Below are positions 56,850 to 64,000 of a DNA stretch of 64,000 bases, piece by piece. A program made the translations under genes and the position numbers. The stretch is from Beverwykella pulmonaria (lineage: Eukaryota > Ascomycota > Dothideomycetes > Pleosporales > Melanommataceae). How positions within the stretch are numbered: the stretch's first letter is position 1; the number at the start of each line of letters is the position of its first letter. The stretch spans positions 14,847 to 78,846 of the forward strand of contig BCHH01000003.1 of the NCBI GenBank assembly GCA_001599595.1, read 5' to 3'. Under the pieces are notes generated by a model. The model had not been told where the DNA came from and did no database searches. It saw only the letters and a program-made list of their open reading frames with translations.

Positions 56850-57231
56850 GTTTAGCTGAAAAAAAAAGAATGTATATGGTCAGTTTGGAGGAATATTCGA
56901 GTACCGGGAATAATCAATATGCAATGCAAGCACACCTGTTTTATACAAACAAGCCTTCTCCAACTTCAGCCGCGAAACTAAACAGGCAATCTTTTCATCC
57001 TTTCCGCTCCGTCTAAAAATACTTAAGAGCCCGCTCACCGGCGTGTCTATCAGGCACGGGTGACGTTGTAGGGGCCAAGATCGTCCCTCTACAATCTCGG
57101 AACGCAAGACTGAGACGTCTAAATCTTGTGTGGGAATAGTACACCAATAGAAAGTCACCATTGATGTCATTGACGCACGACATAGAGCAGGAATACGAGA
57201 ATTGGAAGGATGCGTAATGGTTAGTAAGTGG

Positions 57232-57284
57232 AGTCCGAAACAAAACGCGTGAAGTCCGAAACAAAAACACGTGAAGTCCGATCG
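57232..57284. repeat. Tandem repeat with AGTCCGA units
   Basis: Two full 21-22 bp units (57232-57252 and 57253-57274: AGTCCGAAACAAAA, then a CGCGTGA or ACACGTGA end) and a partial third (AGTCCGATCG, 57275-57284). ACGCGT and CACGTG occur at the two unit ends. Confidence 0.8.
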
Positions 57285-57620
57285 TTGAAGTTGTACTCAC
57301 GTGAGGACGCGGTCTGTGCAGTGGGGGCTGAAAGGTTTCCGGATCGGTGGACAGTACGAGATGTCATGATCCAGGAAGATGTAGAGTCCGGGGAAAAAAA
57401 TATTTTGTTCTATACTGGGTTAGACCGCCAAGCTTCTCAGCAGAAGTTCCCGAGTCGATCCCAGGATGTCTCAGAGCCTCAGCCATCAACTATCAGCAAC
57501 CTCAATTCGGCCCCAGATTGTACAATTCTGCAACCCCGCCCACCATCCCATAGTTTTCTGTTTTTTGCCCGTTGTAGATAGTTATCGCGCTTTACGCTCG
57601 GCCGAACAGCTGGCTCACGA

Positions 57621-57717
57621 TTGACGCTCACGGCAGCTTAAGAACCTGGTCAAGATAGCTGAATCCCCTTGATGAGGTTTGACGCTCACGGCAGCTTAAG
57701 AACCTCATCAAGATAGC
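57621..57717. repeat. Direct repeat of ~39 bp with internal hairpin
   Basis: Copies 57621-57659 and 57679-57717 both read TTGACGCTCACGGCAGCTTA and continue AGAACCT-(GG or CA)-TCAAGATAGC. The 12-bp arms CTTGATGAGGTT (57668-57679) and AACCTCATCAAG (57701-57712) form a perfect inverted repeat around a 21-nt loop. Confidence 0.85.
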
Positions 57718-57880
57718 AGTCACGTGAACCCACTTCGAGCCTACGCCCCCAAATATAGCCTTGTTTTTCTCTAAAAAACTAACTACCACACCTTGCTCGG
57801 GCCGATGAGATTGTATAGAAGTTTGACATTCCCTAGCTGTTCTAATGTTGTAATTATGCACACTTGATAGCTGTGTGTTT

Positions 57881-60019
57881 CTAAAGTCTCGCCTCCCGCT
57901 CTGTGTCAACGATCGCAGCTAACATGCCCTCTCCCACATCCTCCCCATCCTCCGCTTCTGTAACCCAGCTCACCCTCCCACTCCTAGGAGTTCTGACTTC
58001 AAGTTCCATCTTCATTTGCTGGACAACGCAAATCACATCCCCTTCCCTAACTAAATCTCCCTCATCCACCAACACCTCGACTAGCTTCCCTGGAAACGGA
58101 ATGCTGATATGCGAGGGATCTGAAGGGCTACCGCGGCGATGATGGGATGTGGCCGCTGATGCGGACGCGGATGTACTGGAAAGCGTGATAGTGTAGGGAG
58201 TGGTTTTGGGAAGGGTGGAAGGGGTCGTGGAAGGAGATGTGAAGAGGATTTCGGCGGAGAGGGAGGTCGGGAACTCGTTGCGGAGGACGCGGGTTAGTTC
58301 GAGATAGTGGGGTGGGGGAGTTTGCTCGCCGGTGGGTCTGCCTGCGTCCTGTGGTGTGAGGGTAAGGGACCATGCATCTCCCTTTCGGAAGAGGGTGTTT
58401 GCTGCGTTTATTGCTGGGTTGGAAGATGATCCAGCGGCGTCTTGGAGAAGTCTTGATGATCGTGATGATGAGATTTGTTGACTGTTTTGGAGCAGTTCTT
58501 GGTGCTTGCTTTCGAGCCACTGTGTGTCACAGTTTCCGTCGACAAAATCGGTATGAGCGATAATCGCTCGCAGCATTTCTATATTTGTCTTGACGCCAGA
58601 AATGTGCGTATCATCGAGCGCCCGTTGGGCTTTTCGAACGGCATCCTTCCAAGAAGACGCGGTGATGATAAGCTTTGCGAGGAGGCTGTCAAAATCCGCA
58701 GATACTACCAAGGGATGCCCGTTGATTAGATGGGTATCTACGCGGATACCGTTGCCGACTGGGAACTGGAATGATGTGATCCTGCCGATGGATAACGACC
58801 AATCGCTTTGGACATTCTCGGATGTGATCCGAAGTTGAATCGAATACGCAGGCGGTGCGATTTCTGGGTTACGTTCGGTATTGGGCAGACCACAATCGTC
58901 GAGGTTGGCACCTTGGGCTAAGCGTAACTGAGCTTTGACGATGTCGGTCATTGATATTGATTCCGTGATGGTGTGTTCGACTTGCAAGCGAGGGTTTACT
59001 TCCAAGAAGAAGTATTCCTTCGTTGTTGGGCTCACCAGGAACTCGAACGTTCCGAGGGAGAAGTAATGGATCTGCATCATCCTATCAATGGCTGAGCCTG
59101 TAGTAGTCTTTGAACAACTTACATGTTGAGCCATTCTTAGAGCATCATCAATGACATTCGCTATCAACTTCCGATCCGAGACAACACTCGGTGCCAACTC
59201 GACTACCTTCTGATACCGCCGCTGAATGCTACATTCTCTTTCCCATAGATGCGTTACATTTCCACGACCATCGCCGATAACCTGAACTTCGATGTGGCGA
59301 AAGCCGTCAATGGCTGCTTTTTCGGCAAACAGTTGCTTTGAGGGGCTCTCTTCGACTGCTCTTTTGACAGCTGAGAGTAACGATTCCTCGTTTCGAATGA
59401 GACGGATGCCTCGTCCTCCCCCGCCGTCAACTGCCTTCACCATGATCGGGTAACCGACATGTGAAGCAAATTGTCCGACATCGTCAGCGCTGTTGGTCGG
59501 TGTCTGCAAAGCCGGAGAAACAGGAACGTTACCTTAAATAATCAGTTAGAAATAGTTTCTCCGTTCTCTCGTGATATATATACTTACACTCCTCGGCTAG
59601 CACCCTCGCTTTCAGTTTGTCTCCAGTTCTGGCCAGAAGACCCCACCCGGGACCAACGACCACAGCTCCGGCTTCTTCCCACATCCGCTTCGAGAACACA
59701 TCGGATTCGGAGAGGAATCCATAGCCTGGATGTACAGCATCGATTTCATGTTTCTTTGCAATATCGATGAGATGCTGGATGTTCATGAACGAAGCCGCGG
59801 AAGGGAGCTCAATCACTTGCGCTGAATTCGCAGCATGAGACGCATCCCCAGATACATAGACGGCATAAGTCTCAATCCCGAGTTCCTGGGCGGATGATAT
59901 GATTCTTGTTGCTATTTCTCCTCTGCATTGATGTCAGGTATGCATGCTAGTAGGGGTTGTGGAACAGACCTGTTGGCAACGAGTAGACGTTTAATTGATC
60001 TTACTGGTGGTCGTGACAT
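57881..60019 (-). CDS. Acyl-CoA carboxylase alpha subunit (biotin carboxylase + biotin carrier)
   Basis: Carboxylates biotin with ATP and bicarbonate and carries it to the beta subunit. Exons 60019..59970, 59922..59588, 59532..59123 and 59071..57881 give 661 aa, slightly short of methylcrotonyl-CoA carboxylase alpha (~700). The 51-nt intron 59072..59122 is in frame and stop-free; splicing gives AQH-IHYFSLGTFEFLV. Landmarks are RLLVANRGEIA, HPGYGFLSES, the ATP-grasp loop KAVDGGGGRGIRLI, FLEVNPRLQVEHTITES and a C-terminal biotinyl domain with Lys in QQMKMELEV (AMKM is usual). There is no long mitochondrial presequence before IKRLLVANRG, and the end EREARL carries a PTS1-like ARL. It is head-to-head with the beta subunit. 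Substrate could be methylcrotonyl-, propionyl- or another acyl-CoA. Confidence 0.9.
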
Positions 60020-60450
60020 GTTTCTGTGTCTTCAAAATGCTCTCAAAAAAAAAAAAGAGTTGGACTCCTAAGAGATGGATAGAGGCCAGCTGTGATGACT
60101 CGATTGCAAGACTCGCCAAGCATGAGAAGCACGACGCGATGTGCGCGGGAACACGTTCAAGTCAAGTCAAAGAGGATATAAGGTGGCTTAGAATGGACCG
60201 AACACATTAGAGAGGGGCCTCCAAGTGAACTAAACAGCGTGCGCGAGGACATGATGAAATGCAGACTGCCGTGGAGGAGTGAGGTCCCCTCGAGGCATGA
60301 TGGCGGGGAGCCTCGGTACTGGAGCTTTCCCCAACCTTCTCCACCACGCCTCCTCCACGATCCGAATCGCATCAGGATGTGAGCCACGCCCAATTGCTCC
60401 GTCGCAGGAGCCCGATTCACATCAATTCTACCTCCTCATCTGCTACCACC
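60020..60450. promoter_or_regulatory. Shared divergent promoter of the carboxylase subunit genes
   Basis: A 431-bp gap between the two ATGs, with a run of A near 60048-60058. Head-to-head placement suggests joint control of the two subunits. No specific factor site was resolved. Confidence 0.6.
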
Positions 60451-62310
60451 ATGGCAGGCGACGGCCAACCCCCGACAGCCGCGAAAGACGCGTCGCACTC
60501 CTCACCGTCCACGGCCAAAGACCGCCTCATCCAGGTCTCCAACCATGTCGCACCCAATACTCCCAAGAGGCGACGCCGAAAGGGCGCAGACTCAGAACTT
60601 CCGGCAGACTACTCGGATATACTTGGTCAGATTGCGACGCTGCGCAAGATGGCTGCGACGCCGGATCCGAGCAATAGAGGCTATGTGCGCCAGAAGCAGG
60701 CGGGCAAGCTGTGGGTGCGTGAGCGCGTCGAGCAGCTGCTGGATCCAGGGAGCTTCCAGGAGGTTGGAAGTGTGAGTGGGACAGTCAAGTGGAAGCAGCT
60801 GGGCCCGGTGAAAGAAGAGCCGGAAGAATACATCCCGTCGAACAACGTGCAAGGTGAGCAGCGTCAAGGGAACTCTGAGAGCATGACATTGACATGATGG
60901 CAGGATTTGGAAGGCTGCGAGGCAGGAAAATTGTCTTCACAGCGGACGACTTCTCGATACGAGCGGGCCATGCAGATGGCGCCCTCATGGACAAGACAGT
61001 ATGTCCAATCATTCCCTAATCAGTATTGCCCCTAACAGTTTTAGATATACATGGAGAAACTGGCTATCGCCCTACAAATACCCATCATTAAGCTTGTGGA
61101 TGGCTCCTCTGGTGGTGGTTCTGTAACCACCATCCGCACGAATGGCTTCTCTTACGTCCCACCACTCCCATCCTTCACGCAAGTCGTCGAGCAGCTGAAC
61201 CTAGGCATACCAAACATCGGCGCAGTGTTAGGTCCAGCTATCGGCCTCGGAGCCGCGCGAGTAGTAGCGTGCCATTTCTCAGTAATGGCGGCCGACATTG
61301 GCTCCCTGTTCAATGCTGGGCCCAACGTCGTTAAGAATGCCACGTTTGAAGAGGGCCTCTCCTTTACTGATCTCGGTGGTCCGAGTATGCACTGTACAAA
61401 TGGAACCATCGACAATCTCGCCCCAGATGAAGCCGGCTGCTTCGAGCAGATGCGGACAGTGCTCAGCTACTTGCCGGACTGCGGCACAAAGCTCCCCCCA
61501 ATAATCGGATGCTCGGATCCGATAGACCGCACCTCAGAATCTCTTCGCTCCATCGTCCCCCGTGCAAGGAACCGTATGTATGACCCCCGCAAAATCATCA
61601 CCGAAGTAGTCGACGCTGGCTCCTTCTTCGAATTCGGCGCACTATGGGGAACCACGGCCATCGTCGGGCTTGCCCGCTTTGGCGGCCATCCAGTCGGCAT
61701 CGTCTCTCTAAATTGCGAAGTGAATGCCGGCGCCCTCGATGCTCTAGGCTCTCAAAAAGTTACTCGCATGCTGAAATTCCTCGATGTCTTTAATATTCCC
61801 CTGGTGCAATTCGTGGATGTCCCCGGTTACGCCATTGGCACTGTTGCCGAACGAACAGCCACAATGCGCCACGGCATCACCCTCGCAACAACCTACTACA
61901 GCACCACCATGCCCATCTTCTCGGTTATAACACGGCGCGTATATGGCGTCGCCGGGGGTATCATGCTTGACTGTCGGGATCCGCGCATGCGTGTTGCCTG
62001 GCCGTCTGGTATGTGGGGCTCGCTTCCCCTCGAGGGCGGCATCGAGGTCGGACACTCGTTTGAATTGAAGGAGATTGAGAGGAAGGAGGGCAAGGAAAAG
62101 AGAGAAGAGAGGTACAAGGAGCTGGAGGATGAATATAGGCGGTTGATGAATCCCGTGCGGACTGCGAATCATTTTGGTATCGAGGAGATTATTGATCCGC
62201 AGGATACGAGACGGGTGTGTTGTGAGTGGGTGGGACATGTTTATGAGAGTCTGTTGCCAAACAGGATTATGGAGAGGGTTGCTGGGAAGATTAAGCCGAG
62301 CTTTACATAG
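60451..62310 (+). CDS. Acyl-CoA carboxylase beta subunit (carboxyltransferase)
   Basis: Transfers the carboxyl group from biotin to an acyl-CoA. Exons 60451..60853, 60904..60998 and 61045..62310 give 587 aa. The N-half carries KLWVRERVEQLLDPGSFQE, FGRLRGRKIVFTADDFSIRAG and the oxyanion-type GSSGGGSV; the C-half has RKIITEVVDAGSFFEFG, VDVPGYAIGT and RRVYGVAGG, matching the propionyl/methylcrotonyl-CoA carboxylase beta family. The first ~55 residues are not a mitochondrial presequence. They include the nonapeptide RLIQVSNHV at 25-33, matching the PTS2 pattern except for the last residue, and a basic cluster PKRRRRKG just after it. Start 60451 is the first ATG in frame; the upstream extension has only a GTG. 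Confidence 0.92.
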
Positions 62311-63765
62311 AGGCAGGTTGGCAGCGAGGTATAGTCGCAGAATCGTCGCAGAATAGCCACATTTGGTTTCGTTGCTCTGCACGCCTGCAACAATTCAAAC
62401 ATATATACTGACTTGTGCATATGCTTCTTTAAAGAGCGCGGGCCCAAAACTGCGACGGGTCCTGTGCTCCTCGTGTAGTCAGAGGGAGTGGCGGAGAAGT
62501 GTTTAGTGATTTTGACATGGAAGGTATGGTGTGTTCTTTTCGCCGTGTACTTGTCAGACCGCTCGATGAAAACTACATGATCCATCCTTATCGTCCTTTC
62601 CATTCGCATCTACCCACTTCACCTTTTTCTCATTATAAAAAGCTTGCCTTGTTGTCCTTCTCCACAAATGTCTTAGCATTTTTTCCTATTAAACGCTATG
62701 CTCGATTCATTGATCTTCGACAGCTTCATTGATCTTATGCAACCTGTAGACCCGCAAATGTCTCTCACGCAGCCAGCTTCTCACGCCTCCTCCACTTATA
62801 ACACTGACAGAAATATAGGTTCAACCACAGATCCCGTTCACGTATGGAAGATAACCAATGGTCTAGAATCATGTACAGCTCAGAATGAATTTCGCTACAT
62901 GTGTCATCGGATATGAGTTCTTGAGCGGCTCGTCGTGTTGTTGCTGCGTCTTACATTTTACTCAACGCTCGTTTCTTTTCTCATGTCTCTTAGACTCACG
63001 CGTGGCTCATTTTAAATCAGGTGTTAGAAATAGAGCAGTGGACGAGTTAGACGAAGGAAATCCTTGGTGGCGTCGACGATAGAGCGGAAAACAGATCGTA
63101 TAATATACGATGCTGTTCCAGATTAGCATAAACATTGTAGAAAAATCTCCCCATTCACGCTAAAAAGACACATTATCAACCAGATTGTAATGGAGATAAA
63201 GGCTCCTATTCCATACGTGCCCGTCTGCATCTTGTTCTCATTCTTCTAGTTCATGGCTCTAGTAGCTCTTTTCATGGTCTTCGCAATTATATCTTGCAAG
63301 CAGCACTTTGAGAACTCCCTAAGGAACCCTTGTGAGGTTGTCAGGTCGTAAATCACATGAAAGTTGTTCGACATCATGATAATGAAAGCTTCACAACTGG
63401 CAACGGAAGGGGAATTGTCATATAATCGGGGGCCAAATTGCAGACCAACTGTTGATTGGAATGGTTTCAAAGCGTCCTAGGATCCCCGTCTCGTCTCCAA
63501 CTGTTCCCTGGGAAATTTTGCCGCGATACGTGGCATGGAAAGGCGGACGCCTAAAATGAAGATAGTCATTAGGCTCCCACAATTTCCATGGAGTTGAAGG
63601 ACTGCAGGTGTCTTAAGGTTGATGAGCTGAGTCCCGTTTGTGGGACTAGTTGGGCCCGGGCGGCGTGGGTGTATCACTTGATCAAGGATGTTGAAAGTCA
63701 GAGGAGGAACCAAGGAGGACGGTCACTGTGAATTGACCAGCTTATTGACCGTTTTCTGCTAGAAT
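62311..63765. other. Intergenic region at right end
   Basis: About 1.45 kb between the carboxylase beta gene and a possible gene end at 63766. Short frames only; none shows a domain or an ATG in good context. Confidence 0.4.
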
Positions 63766-64000
63766 CTAGTACTTCACGTCTAGCGCGGATTTCCCAACCC
63801 GCTCAATCAACTCCCTATGTTTCTGACTTCTGACTGTAATCTTGACATCAAACGGGGCCCAGCGATGTTCTCCCACATTCAAATTCATGGTGTCGATCGG
63901 CTTTCCCTAAGATATATTAGCCTTGCCTCCCGTTGTTACAAAACAAGCATAATATAACATAAAAGACAAGATGAGAAAATTGAACACATACCTGGATCTC
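63766..64000 (-). CDS. Possible C-terminal end of a gene entering from the right edge
   Basis: On the minus strand, the last nine bases of the window (GAGATCCAG) end at a perfect GTATGT donor at 63991. An acceptor TTAG closes the intron at 63907. The exon 63906..63766 then encodes 46 residues (GKPIDTMNLNVGEHRWAPFD to ALDVKY) and a stop, in phase with the upstream piece. Residue composition and both splice signals look genuine. Family unknown because most of the gene lies outside. Confidence 0.45.

Larger units (their letters stand above)
56850..57880. other. Intergenic region with several repeats, between GH26-like gene and carboxylase alpha
   Basis: About 1.0 kb between the GH26-like gene start and the 3' end of the carboxylase alpha gene, both on the minus strand. 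It contains two repeat groups (57232-57284 and 57621-57717), listed separately. Frames are short and motif-free. Confidence 0.5.

Noticed and set aside
1..64000. CRISPR arrays, rRNA genes or intact transposons
   Set aside because: No regularly spaced repeats, rRNA motifs, terminal inverted repeats with transposase, or reverse-transcriptase motifs were seen.

Overview
The window is nuclear DNA of a filamentous ascomycete (Pezizomycotina). The genes carry short introns (mostly 46-113 nt) with GT donors, CTAAC/CTGAC-like branch sites and AG acceptors. Several families are typical of moulds: creC, creD, cellobiose dehydrogenase, an RTA1-like exporter, a GH114 enzyme and a GH26-like enzyme. A placement in Dothideomycetes or a related class is possible but is only inference. 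Exon borders were built by hand from splice signals, reading frame and family motifs; no alignment was run. The first 11 bases include Ns.

Bases 1-20.3 kb are dense and mostly housekeeping. They hold the 5' end of an ABCG transporter (-), an AlkB/ALKBH1-type dioxygenase (-), the mitotic kinase Cdc2/Cdc28 (+), and a GH18 protein fused to a UBA domain (+). These are followed by the arrestin-like ubiquitin-ligase adaptor CreD (-), the WD40 protein CreC (-), the mitochondrial Rho GTPase Gem1/Miro (+) and a Zds1-type polarity protein (+). creC and creD both belong to the ubiquitin branch of carbon catabolite repression and lie in tandem 1.2 kb apart. creC, gem1 and zds1 all begin with very small exons (5, 10 and 6 coding bases).

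Bases 20.3-44.8 kb are looser, with long gaps. They hold a mitochondrial hydroxyacid-oxoacid transhydrogenase, a large unrecognised protein with an N-terminal Cys/His motif, a small secreted protein, and a decayed multicopper oxidase. Further on are a SET-domain protein with an apparent signal peptide, an RTA1-like membrane protein, a secreted GH114 enzyme and an unrecognised 402-aa protein.

Bases 44.8-64 kb are metabolic and secretory: cellobiose dehydrogenase, an SCP2-type thiolase ending in SRL, an epoxide-hydrolase-like enzyme, a small secreted-protein candidate, a copper amine oxidase and a GH26-like enzyme with a cysteine-rich tail. Next is a head-to-head pair encoding the biotin-carrying alpha subunit (-) and the carboxyltransferase beta subunit (+) of an acyl-CoA carboxylase. 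The alpha subunit ends in ARL (PTS1-like) and the beta subunit has a near-consensus PTS2 nonapeptide, so a peroxisomal carboxylase is the most interesting hypothesis here. The C-terminal exon of another minus-strand gene may lie at the right edge.
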